Assembly: GCF_026151205.1 (NCBI RefSeq)
Contig: NC_087077.1
Coordinates: 124,001-188,000, forward strand
Direction: 5' to 3'
DNA length: 64,000 nt
From: Bolinopsis microptera
Lineage: Eukaryota; Ctenophora; Tentaculata; Lobata; Bolinopsidae
Both the position numbers and the translations under genes were made by a program. Of the stretch, positions 32,527 through 41,794 are shown piece by piece. Positions within the stretch are counted from its first letter, which is position 1. Each line of letters starts with the position of its first letter. The notes under the pieces were generated by a model, which worked only from the letters and a program-made list of their open reading frames with translations, searched no databases and was not told the origin of the DNA.

Positions 32527-32939
32527 ATGTCTTACGGAAGCTAGTATATACTATTCTCCGCTAGTTTGCGCGCAGCGTCCGCTAGCCATTCGCTAGCAGC
32601 TAGGTATAAATTGTAAATGCTGCATTTTAGCGCATTTCCGTTAGGCACCCGCTTGCTTCCGCTAGCAATCCGCTGGCTTTTGTGTAACTTAAATTCGGCA
32701 ATACGGACCAGTGAATTGTCTACAACTGCAAGAAAGTGCTTGAACACGAGCTGAGGGGTCATTAACATAATACGTAATTATACAATCAGTGGGAGGGATT
32801 TTTCGAAATTATTACGCTAGTGATCAGTAATTTATGATTTAACAACCCCTAAATTGGAACAACGCGCGTGTATAATTTTATATATTTCAAAATACTGATC
32901 TATTTAGCTTATTTTACTTATGTATATATATATATACGC

Positions 32940-33048
32940 TTGACAGATGTTACTCGTCTAAACTTCTTCGAAGTAGCGCGCGCCGCTTTCTTCTCGAAAT
33001 AGTGCTACAAAGTAGCGTGCGCCGGGCTAGTCCATTAACGATGGACAA
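32940..33048. mobile_element. TTGAC-family MITE, copy 3, inverted (8-bp TSD ATATACGC)
   Basis: Reads as the reverse complement of copies 1 and 2. ATATACGC flanks it at 32,932-32,939 and 33,049-33,056. Confidence 0.9.
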
Positions 33049-33163
33049 ATATACGCGAGAAGCTCGAAAAGAACGCCGCGCATTGAAAGTGGCGTATGCC
33101 GGGTAAAATGTTGACTAAAATTGTAATAAATCACTGCACTTTTAACTGTCATACACTGCACTA

Positions 33164-34421
33164 CACAGTGGTCCGCGAAGGGGGGTCAGGCTATAATAGA
33201 CCCCTTATAGGTCATTTTGTTGCCTCAGGAGATGTTTCCTGGAGTATTTTCGCCCAAAAAGACGTTTAAAAGCACCTAGAAGACCTTAAAATATACCAGA
33301 AGGGCTGAAAATGAGAAATCAAAAAATTGATTTTTTCCAAAAATACCCTGAAAATTTTAGAATTTGGCCGCTAAATTTGTTTAAAAGGCCTGACTCAAAA
33401 TTCTACTCCATAACTTAAGGTCCTCAGGCAATTCTACGTTGATTCTGAAAATTTCATTAAAAAATATTGAAACCCTATTGAGTTATAGTATTTTGAGCGA
33501 AATCAGTTTTGCGAATGTCGCGAACTGAGATATGGGCAATTTTGTTCATTTTTTGCCATTATTTGAACACAGAATCCACAGTTAGGTAGATATTGAGCTG
33601 ATATTCATAGAGAATGTGAAGTATAGGCTTACCTAACATATAAAATTTGTCTCATCCAAAAATATTGATAATTGGCCAATTTATGGGCTAAAATCTATAA
33701 AATCTATCAAAATTGGCGCGTATGCCCAAATATGGTCATATAGTATTTTGCTCATAACTCAGCCAATTTTTATCAAATTTTGATAAAACTTTATATTTGT
33801 GTTCAGGAGACTAGTAGCTACAAGTAAAGCACCCCAAAGGATGGTTTTGAGCATGTTAAGGTGATTTTGCATAATTTGGATAATTGGGACCAAATATGGG
33901 CGTGGCTGATTTTTTAAAAAGTCCCAGCTTGTCCCAGCTTGAATTTTGTATGGCTAGTTAGATAATTGTCTGAACTTTAGGATGCCATAGGTGGTTTAGG
34001 TGCACTCGAGCGCACTACCTAACATTTTTTTATTTTAAAACCAAAATTTTAGTTAAAAAGTGGGTTTAAAATTTGAGGGTACATGAAAAATCAACCAAAA
34101 TAGATATCAACATGAATTTTTTTTCATTAGACAGGTATTCGACACGTAAAACAGCCACAACAAGAGTAAGTAAATGCAAATATACACTGCTTTATGAATA
34201 TCCAGTCAGATGTAGGCCAATTTTCACTGCCAATTGCTTGAATTTTGGACAGTGTAAAAAAATCATTGATATTATCGTACATCATTTCCACATTTTGAAA
34301 GATTTTTAATTATCGTCTTCAGCATATGTACCGGCTGATAATTTATGATAAATAACAAATGGATAAACAGAATTTCATGACACTCGATTTTGGGTCAATT
34401 ATAGCCTGGTGGACCACTGTG
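33164..34421. mobile_element. 1.26-kb TIR element, non-coding
   Basis: The first 11 bases CACAGTGGTCC are repeated inverted at the end (GGACCACTGTG). Inner parts CAGGCTATAATAGACCC and GGGTCAATTATAGCCTG extend the inverted repeat. CACTA flanks both sides (33,159-33,163 and 34,422-34,426), a possible 5-bp TSD. The interior is AT-rich with no transposase. Confidence 0.75.
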
Positions 34422-34527
34422 CACTATGCACATTGGTATTTTGCAAAAAGCTCTTCAAGTTTGTACATATAATGTTAATAAATGTATTTTGGAGCTGATT
34501 GACTGGAATGTTATTCATTAATATTAA

Positions 34528-34702
34528 TTACCTGGGGACCCAAGGCTATTATGTTCATAAACACAAATAAAGATTTGGCGGAATGACAGGCTGAGCGTTA
34601 TTGGGCCGCGTACAGCCTGTCATTCCGCCTAATCTCTATTCGATTTATGTTTATGAACATGATAACCTGAGGTCCCCAGGTAAGCTGAGCGCCGCCCAGT
34701 AA
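34528..34702. mobile_element. Palindromic MITE, ACCTGGGGACC family
   Basis: TTACCTGGGGACC...GGCGGAATGACAGGCTG on the left mirrors CAGCCTGTCATTCCGCC...GGTCCCCAGGTAA on the right (34,528-34,682), followed by GCTGAGCGCCGCCCAGTAAC, which resembles the end of the half-copy at 24,579-24,669. The spacer in the centre carries a partial inverted copy of the same motif. Confidence 0.8.
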
Positions 34703-34742
34703 CAATATTAATTGTTAATCCAAAACCAACAGCGTGCATTTG

Positions 34743-34806
34743 TTTGACGGATGTTACTCGTCTAAATTTCTTCGAAGTAGCGCGCGCCGCTTTCTTCTCG
34801 AAATGT
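34743..34806. mobile_element. TTGAC-family MITE, half copy 4
   Basis: Matches the first 64 bases of copy 3 (TTGACGGATGTTACTCG...TTCTTCTCGAAAT) and then stops; the other end is missing. Confidence 0.8.
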
Positions 34807-35240
34807 TAGACGGGAGAGAAACGAAAGATCGAGCGCTCAACTTAGCGCAAACTTGACTAATATCGCGCGTTACCGCGGGCACATTATATCATTTCTGCAT
34901 ATTGTGACACTGTGACAGCACAGATACTGGACAGAGTTGATATGAACGTAATCTGGTAAATTCGCTATATCGATTGAGTTCTTCATTATGTTGGTATTCA
35001 ATAAATAGGCTTGGTTAATTTGAAGCGGTCTGTTTAAGCAGAACAATAATTCTAATACATTTCATCCCATCAATAACTCAAAACAGTCAATATAAGTATG
35101 CCATTTGCCAATCACCGTTATCAACATGCACAACAGTTATAAGTTAAGTTTAATCATCCACGATCAATTATAAAAGCCAAATATGATAAATAACATATGA
35201 TATGTTAAACAGACAGAACCTGAAACAGAACCAGAATCAG
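34807..35240. other. No supported gene
   Basis: AT-rich flank before the reverse transcriptase copy. Confidence 0.4.
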
Positions 35241-37000
35241 ACAGGGAACCCAACACTTATCCCAAACAAGTTTGGTATGCTGACGACTCAGCAGCAGGGG
35301 GTAAACTTGATCAACTCACGAAATGGTGGGAGGACCTTAAAGATCATGGTCCCATGTATGGGTATTACCCAAAACCCAGCAAGACATGGTTGATAGTGAA
35401 ACCAGAGCATGCAACCAAAGCTAAGGAACTCTTTCCAGATGTTCAGATCACTACCAAAGGCCACCGTTATCTTGGGTCATATATTGGATCAGAAGAAGGG
35501 GTAAAAGAGTTCATACTAAAGGAGACCGAAAGTTGGAAAGCAGACATTCTTGGACTCGTCGAAATAGCTGCAAACGAACCCCAGCTAGCCTACTCCGCTT
35601 TCATCTACGGAACCTCCAAAAGATGGAATTTTGTTTGCCGTACAACCCCAGGGATTTCCGACCATCTGAAACACTTAGAATATTGTGTCAAGGAAGACTT
35701 TATACCAGCCATTATGGGCAAAAGTTTTGTGCCTGATCAAATCAGAAAAATAGCTTCACTTCCTGCAAGAATGGGCGGGCTGAGCATTCCAGACTGCACA
35801 TCAACAGCAGAGATGGAGTACACTAACTCAGTAAATGCTACAAAACAGCTCACAGAAGCAGTTTTTCAACAGCTTACTACTTTCCAACTAAACGAAGAAC
35901 TGCAGCATGACATCATAAGTGAAGTAAAGAAGCGTAAGGAAGAGCTTTACAAACACCAACGTGAAACTATTATGAATGAGGTATCCCCATCAACACAAAG
36001 GCAATTAGAACTCCTTAGTGAAAAAGGAGCATCCATTTGGTTATCCACACTCCCTCTAAAAGCATGTGGGTACGTCCTTAACAAACAAGAATTCTTTGAT
36101 GCCCTCTCACTCAGATATAATCTTACACTGTCTACAGCTAACAGAAGTTCCCTATGTGTATGTGGAAATCAAAATCATATCAAGATCAACCATACTCTAA
36201 CCTGCAAAATCGGAGGCTACGTTTCACTTAGACACAATTCACTAAGAGATACAATAGCTGAACTCCTAACCACTGTTTGCAAAGACGTTGAAACAGAACC
36301 CCAGCTTCTCTCCGTTCCTCACACACTTGAACTATCTAATGGAACAAATAGACAGGATGGTGCAAGACTGGACATCAGTGCGAGATCGTTTTGGTTGCCG
36401 CTGGACAGGGCATTCACAGATGTAAGGGTACTTCACCCTCAAGCCCAGTCCAACAGTGACAAGAGCATCTCACAGATGTACCAATCTCACGAGAAAAGCA
36501 AAAAACGTGAGTACAATGACAGAGTCCTCAATGTTGAAAAGGCTACCTTCACGCCACTGGTGTTCAGTACTACAGGAGGAATGGCAACTGAGGCTTCACA
36601 GTTTCTAAAACATCTCGCTGAAAAGATCAGCCTAAAGAAAGGCCAACGGTATTGTGATGTGATGTCATTTGTCAGACGCAGACTGCGTTTTGATCTACTC
36701 AGAACCTGTATAATCTCTATCAGGGGGTACAGAGGTACCAGAACCCTTCCACCCACGGCAATAAGTGATTTGGACCTTAACCTGATCAACACTCTTAAAC
36801 CCTAAAAGGTCATGGAGTGCTCTAGTTGGATGGGGGTCTAAACTACTTTTTGTTGTGATGTGATTTAGTGGTTTTTATATATATTATTACAAAGGGTTTT
36901 ATTTTTATTTTTACCTCAGTTTCTAAATTTGTACCATTTTTACAGAATTTTATATAGGGTCATTGCTATATTATGTGTATATTGTTTGAATATTTTATTA
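35241..37000 (+). mobile_element. RT-endonuclease retroelement, copy 1 (5'-truncated)
   Basis: Starts just before the reverse transcriptase V-W-Y-A-D-D motif (35,270-35,287) and runs to a 3' UTR ending TTTGAATATTTTA near 37,000. The 3' sequence TATAGGGTCATTGCTATA (about 36,954) is shared with the copies at 45-46 kb and 57-59.5 kb, so it marks the family's 3' end. Confidence 0.8.
35258..36805 (+). CDS. RT fragment with C-terminal endonuclease-like domain
   Basis: The open frame actually extends upstream of the Met at 35,354: Y-P-K-Q-V-W-Y-A-D-D-S-A-A-G-G-K holds the RT catalytic aspartates. A conserved G-Y-Y-P-K-P-S-K-T-W-L and a thumb region follow. The C-terminal part has C-V-C-G...H...C, then R-H-N-S-L-R-D, then A-R-L-D-I-S-A-R and F-T-D-V-R-V, which resembles a PD-(D/E)xK nuclease core, and a final F-T-P-L-V-F-S-T-T-G-G-M motif. 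I recall proteins of this pattern in many cnidarian and other invertebrate genomes. The clade name is uncertain. The frame is intact to the stop, but lacks the RT fingers and palm start. Confidence 0.75.
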   Translation, partial: YPKQVWYADDSAAGGKLDQLTKWWEDLKDHGPMYGYYPKPSKTWLIVKPEHATKAKELFPDVQITTKGHRYLGSYIGSEEGVKEFILKETESWKADILGLVEIAANEPQLAYSAFIYGTSKRWNFVCRTTPGISDHLKHLEYCVKEDFIPAIMGKSFVPDQIRKIASLPARMGGLSIPDCTSTAEMEYTNSVNATKQLTEAVFQQLTTFQLNEELQHDIISEVKKRKEELYKHQRETIMNEVSPSTQRQLELLSEKGASIWLSTLPLKACGYVLNKQEFFDALSLRYNLTLSTANRSSLCVCGNQNHIKINHTLTCKIGGYVSLRHNSLRDTIAELLTTVCKDVETEPQLLSVPHTLELSNGTNRQDGARLDISARSFWLPLDRAFTDVRVLHPQAQSNSDKSISQMYQSHEKSKKREYNDRVLNVEKATFTPLVFSTTGGMATEASQFLKHLAEKISLKKGQRYCDVMSFVRRRLRFDLLRTCIISIRGYRGTRTLPPTAISDLDLNLINTLKP

Positions 37001-37183
37001 TTATCTTAATAACATATGATATATAAATAGTAAAGACGTACAAACTACAAATACGGGACCCCAAAATACTTTCAGTGCAGCTATCACAGATAATGCTGAA
37101 AAATTGCATATTACAAGCCGGGTTCACGGGCTTCCTGAAACATCGTATGTACATGCAACCCACTGTCATAGTTGTAATATATA
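36806..37183. other. 3' UTR of RT copy 1 and AT-rich spacer
   Basis: Non-coding; the retroelement 3' end is near 37,000. Confidence 0.5.
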
Positions 37184-38628
37184 CAGGGTGGCCCAAAAGT
37201 GACTACCCACACGCAACCTTTTAATAACTCACGTAATTCGTCTTCAAATTGCACCAAAATTTCAGAGATTATAGATATGGGTCAAACTTAGATTTCCTGA
37301 AAGTTTTGTACGCCACGCCCAATTACAGTGGGCGTGGCGTGACACTCCCTCTTTTTCACTATTGTCTTAATAAAATGAGAACGCTTTAAGCTAACAACTC
37401 CAAATTTTGTGCACACATTTGGCTTGATAATTTAAAACCTTTCCCAAAGTTTCAAGTTCATTGTTTAAAATTTGGCTGAGTTATGACCATTTCAAAGTTC
37501 ATCGGATACGTGATCCGAGCACTCAGTCAGTGATCTCTGCACTTGGTTAATGGCCTGTTTGGCTCACATGCACCGCTTGATTGGTTGCAGGGCTTGTTAG
37601 CCCTGCTAATCACAGGTTCGTTCCTTACAATCGATAAAAAGGAATGAACTATCCATTGAATCGTCGAAAATGGTTCACTATCCTCCCTATACTGCGGAAC
37701 AACGATTGTTTGTCCACCTGAACAAAGTAAAGAGAATGGGGAGTTCTGCCCTCAGCTTAAACGACAATTTCAAATGAAATTCAACCGACCATCCCCTTGC
37801 CGGAAAAGCTGCTTTGATATGCATCACAAGATCAAGTACACTTTTTCTGCAAAAGACGAACTGCGAGGACCGAAGAAAACATCACCATGGTTGTTTGTGA
37901 CGTGATGGATACACCTAAAATTGGCTCCCGAAAACGAGATCCTGCCTTAGACCTCAGCAGGACATCCCTTCAACGAATCCTAAAGCGAGATCTTTCTAAC
38001 CGGGCCTAACGGATCACTAAGAAACAGCAACTTTTAGACCGTGATTCCTGATTTTCCTGAAAAGGTCACGATCTGGTGCGCCATCAGTTCTCATGGAATC
38101 CTAGGACCTTACTTTTACGAAGAATTTTGTGTTTTCCTGTCTAGCAAAGTCATTATCGGTATCCAATCAATCATGATCAGGTCGTCATCTCCTCAGTATG
38201 TTTGGTAAAGCCTAATGAACCTCATTAATACACGCTAACGCCTTAATCTTGATCAGATTGGGTGACGAGATCACTGATTGAATGCAGAGATCACTGACTG
38301 AGTGCTCGGATCACGTATCCGATGAATTTTGAAATGGTCATAACTCAGCCAAATTTTGAAAACTTTGGGAAAGCTTTTAAACTATCAAGCCAAATGTGTG
38401 CAAAAAATTTGGAGTTCTTAGCTCAAAGCGTTCTCATTTTATGAAGAAAATAGTGAAAAAGAGGGAGTGTCACGCCACGCCCACTGTAATTGGGCGTGGC
38501 TTACGAAACTTTCAGGAAATTTAAGTTTGACCCATATCTATAATCTCTGAAATTTTGGTGCAATTTGGAGACGAATTACGTTAGTTATTAAGAGGTTGCG
38601 TGTGGGTAGTCACTTTTGGGCCACCCTG
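37184..38628 (+). mobile_element. Mariner-like element with ~350-bp TIRs
   Basis: Ends CAGGGTGGCCCAAAAGTGAC and its inverse, flanked by TA on both sides (37,182-37,183 and 38,629-38,630), the standard Tc1/mariner target duplication. The inverted arms extend from 37,184 to about 37,540 and from about 38,284 to 38,628 with few differences, for example a shared CGCCACGCCC..ACTG segment. The centre holds a broken transposase. Long arms and TA target support the IS630/Tc1/mariner superfamily. Confidence 0.85.
37670..38140 (+). pseudogene. Mariner-like transposase remnant
   Basis: Begins M-V-H-Y-P-P-Y-T-A-E-Q-R and later, in another frame, V-T-I-W-C-A-I-S-S-H-G-I-L-G-P-Y-F-Y-E, which is the conserved stretch before the last acidic residue of mariner-type DDE transposases. 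Stops and frame changes separate the pieces and much of the catalytic core is missing, so it is inactive. Confidence 0.7.
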
Positions 38629-38630
38629 TA

Positions 38631-40631
38631 TATTGGTCGAGGTAAATCCTATCATAATTGAAGGGTTGGGATTGTGTTCACATTTCACAGTTCAGTCACA
38701 AAATATTTGAAGGTTATTGTCTATCAAGTATTACATGTTGATGTAGCATTAAAGTAGAAGGAATGTCCAATCGTTGATCTGTATACCATTTAACCAAGTT
38801 TGATGTCTTTCGTTTTTCATCATGAAGCATACTTTAGTCTGATCGAGCTGAATTTCTGATCTCCGGTTGCCAGTCGTTGCCTTTGCCCTGCAGTCGACCT
38901 GCAAAAAAATCAGAATATTATTGATAGAACTAATAAGATTGAAGAGAAAAATTCGAATCCCTCTGTATCTCAGTAAAAAATTAGATGTTCAAATGTTTTA
39001 AAGTCATTCAAGGAACGGAATCTTCCTTAATTTATACATGCAATTTATACAATTTACAATTTATACATACTTCAATAGTTAAATCTTGATCTCAAACTTA
39101 ACTAGAACTTGTCTTAGTTTGAACAGCAGTCTGACTGAGGGCAAGAGTAGGTTATAGGGATTTCAGAGTTCAGACACTGAAACTCTAGGTACCTGAAAAT
39201 AATAAATGTTACTCAACGTTATATTAAAATCTTGCAGAAAGCTTAGAAACTAGACATGAAATACGGCCACAGAATTGTTGCCTACTTTCTCACAATTTCT
39301 CTGGTACCTTTATTCCCCCTTTATTGCTATGCAATATGTGACACAGTACATTGCGTCTTGAAGTCTCACTAGTGTATTAATTTTTTCTAACATGTAAGAC
39401 AGATTTAGAAATAATTGATTATGTTATTAATTAGATTTCAACGTGTAAGACTAGGGAAGAAGAGATGAAGGTGGGACTAAGATTGACAGCAGCCATTTTG
39501 TAGATAGTTATTGGTTCTTTGCACACCATCAATTTGGCAGCAATGCAGATTCACAGGGTGATCCAAAACAACCCGGAAACTTAGACCCTAGCTAGACAGT
39601 ACGTTACGCGTTACGTAGTCGATTACGTGATGGAGTCTTTGTTCTGCCTTGACAGCAGTATGTGATACTAGCTAGTCAGCACGTATTGCAGTACGTGATC
39701 CAGTATTTGATACTAGCTAGACGGCATGTATTGCAGTACGTGATCCAGTATTCGATCCTAACTATTATAGAGTATAGACGGAACGTAACGCGTCACCTGA
39801 TCATCTTAAGAATTATACTGAGCTTGTCCATAAAGCATAAATCAATAAATGTTGAAGTCTTGCAAAATGTCCAACACTAATCTATTTTGAATTGTGTTAT
39901 TTATGTGTTTAATTTGAATTTAGATTATAATGGAAGTCCGTTCGTTTCAAATAAATCATCCAAACCTCGGCCTCGTGAGTACTAAGTTCACTGAACAATT
40001 CATAATTAAATTGAAAGTATGAACATCGGACAAGATATAATACGGAAATAGATAATTTCTCGTTTGTCAATTAAAGTACTGCCGACTTTACGTCATGAAA
40101 ATGTGCAATAACTGAAAGAGTCGAGGTACTCACGCATTATAATTAGAGTTAGACTGTGTCTAATTAAAGTACGTGAGTACCTGGACTTGTCTAAGACACG
40201 CACTGCAGTTCGAAAACTAAAGGCTTAATTGACAGCTTGCTTGGGATCCATTGTGGTTGCTTGTTAAATTTAGTGTACATAATAATACAATATTATTTAC
40301 CAGTACAGTAATTATTAGAATTATCACATTTTATATGAATGTGACTACGTAATCTGACAAAATGTTTTGAACAAATCCAATGAAACGACAGAGTCGAACT
40401 TCAGTTCATACCGTCCAGCTAAAACAAAGACTTGATAACGTAACACGGTCTGAGGTGATATTCATATACTGCAGTACGTACTGCAGTACGAAACAGCTGT
40501 AATAGTCTTTGGTCTTAGCTAGACGGTATGTAACGTGTTCAATTATGTTTCGCGTTAAGTATCGTATAGCTAGAGTCTAATAGTAAAATAAATTAAGAAA
40601 CTGAATCGAAACAGCTTTAACTTCAGTGGGT
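38631..40631. other. Non-coding, locally repetitive
   Basis: No gene seen. Includes the 45-bp direct repeat at 39,663-39,751 and related GCAGTACGT motifs near 40,470-40,492. Confidence 0.45.
39663..39751. repeat. Two 45-bp tandem copies
   Basis: TGATACTAGCTAG...ATTGCAGTACGTGATCCAGTAT occurs at 39,663 and 39,708 with a few substitutions. Confidence 0.85.
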
Positions 40632-41236
40632 GGGCGACAATTGACCCCCCGACAATTGACCCCCCGACAATTGACCCCCGACAATTGACCCCCCGACAAT
40701 TGACCCCCCGAAAATATAATTTAATACAATTAACCCTGACCCTGACCCTGACCCTGACCCTGACCCTGACCCTGACCCTGACCCTGACCCTGACCCTGAC
40801 CCTGACCCTGACCCTGACCCTGACCCTGACCCTGACCCTGACCCTGACCCTGACCCTGACCCTGACCCTTATCCTGACCCTGACCCTAACCCGATTAATT
40901 TACCCCAGTTTAATTACAATTGTCGGGGGTCAATTGTCGTACCAAGCCCTAGATTTCGCGACAATTGACCCCAGTGTAATTACATAGGGGGTCAATTGTC
41001 GGGGGGTCAATTGTCGGGGGGTTAATTGTCGGGGGGTCAATTGTCGGGGGGTCAATTATTGTCGTACTAAACCCTAGATTTCGCGACAATTGACCCCAGT
41101 GTAATTACATAGGGGGTCAATTGTCGGGGGGTCAATTGTCGGGGGGTCAATTGTCGGGGGTCAATTGTCGGGGGGTCAATTGTCAGGGGGTCAATTGTCG
41201 GGGGGGGGGGGGGGGGGGGTCAATTGTCGGGGGTCA
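40632..41236. repeat. CAATTG repeat arrays on both sides of the hexamer array
   Basis: Left of the hexamers (40,632-40,711) GACAATTGACCCCCC repeats about five times. Right of them (40,912-41,236) the same unit appears mostly in reverse complement (GGGGGGTCAATTGTC), with an approximately 125-bp higher-order repeat starting GTCGTAC at 40,936 and 41,061. A G-run of about 20 lies at 41,200-41,219. Confidence 0.85.
40733..40892. repeat. Telomere-like (CCCTGA)n array
   Basis: About 26 tandem hexamers CCCTGA (complement TCAGGG), with a few variants near the right end including CCCTAA-type units. It differs by one base from the metazoan telomere repeat TTAGGG. Confidence 0.95.
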
Positions 41237-41249
41237 ATTAATGGCCTCC

Positions 41250-41630
41250 AAATCAGCATGAAAAAATAAAAAATTGGCCAAGGAATAGGAGTTTTAGAGC
41301 CCAAAATTAATAAACATTTAGTTGACAGCCACCTATAATAAGTAGCAGTAATTTAATAACTTGCCTGTTCACATAGCGAATACTGATGTCGTCCGGTTAT
41401 TGGTATCGTCGAGTCCATGATGTTTATCATCTTACACTTGATTAACCCTTGCTATTAAATAAATATAATTAATGCAAGATTATAGAATAACTTACTTACC
41501 TTAATAACGACAAATTTTGACTATAACCATAAATTTAGTCAAACTGTTGACTAAAATTGTTGTAAACCAAATTTCATGTGACTTAATTTTTCGGCGACTA
41601 ATTTTGAAGTAGATCAAAAGTTTAGTAGAC
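41250..41630. other. No supported gene
   Basis: AT-rich non-coding sequence. Confidence 0.4.
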
Positions 41631-41638
41631 CATATATG

Positions 41639-41786
41639 CAGTGGCGTAACGAAGGGCCCCGCTGACCCCGCTGTGCGGGGTCAGCGGGGTACTTAACTAA
41701 AGTACTAGCAAAACTGCACGTTTTGCTCTAGAGGGGGGGGGGGGGGGGGGGGGGGGGGGGTGCAAACAGGCAACGTTACGCCACTG
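41639..41786. mobile_element. 148-bp MITE, CAGTGGCGTAACG termini, 8-bp TSD
   Basis: CAGTGGCGTAACG is repeated inverted as CGTTACGCCACTG. CATATATG flanks both sides (41,631-41,638 and 41,787-41,794). Interior has an inverted CCCCGCTGACCCCGC/GCGGGGTCAGCGGGG hairpin and a G-run of about 30 bases (41,731-41,760). The 8-bp TSD fits hAT-like or related superfamilies. Confidence 0.9.
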
Positions 41787-41794
41787 CATATATG

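Noticed and set aside
40685-40987. 100-aa ORF of repeated Thr-Leu
   Set aside because: It is only the translation of the CCCTGA hexamer array.
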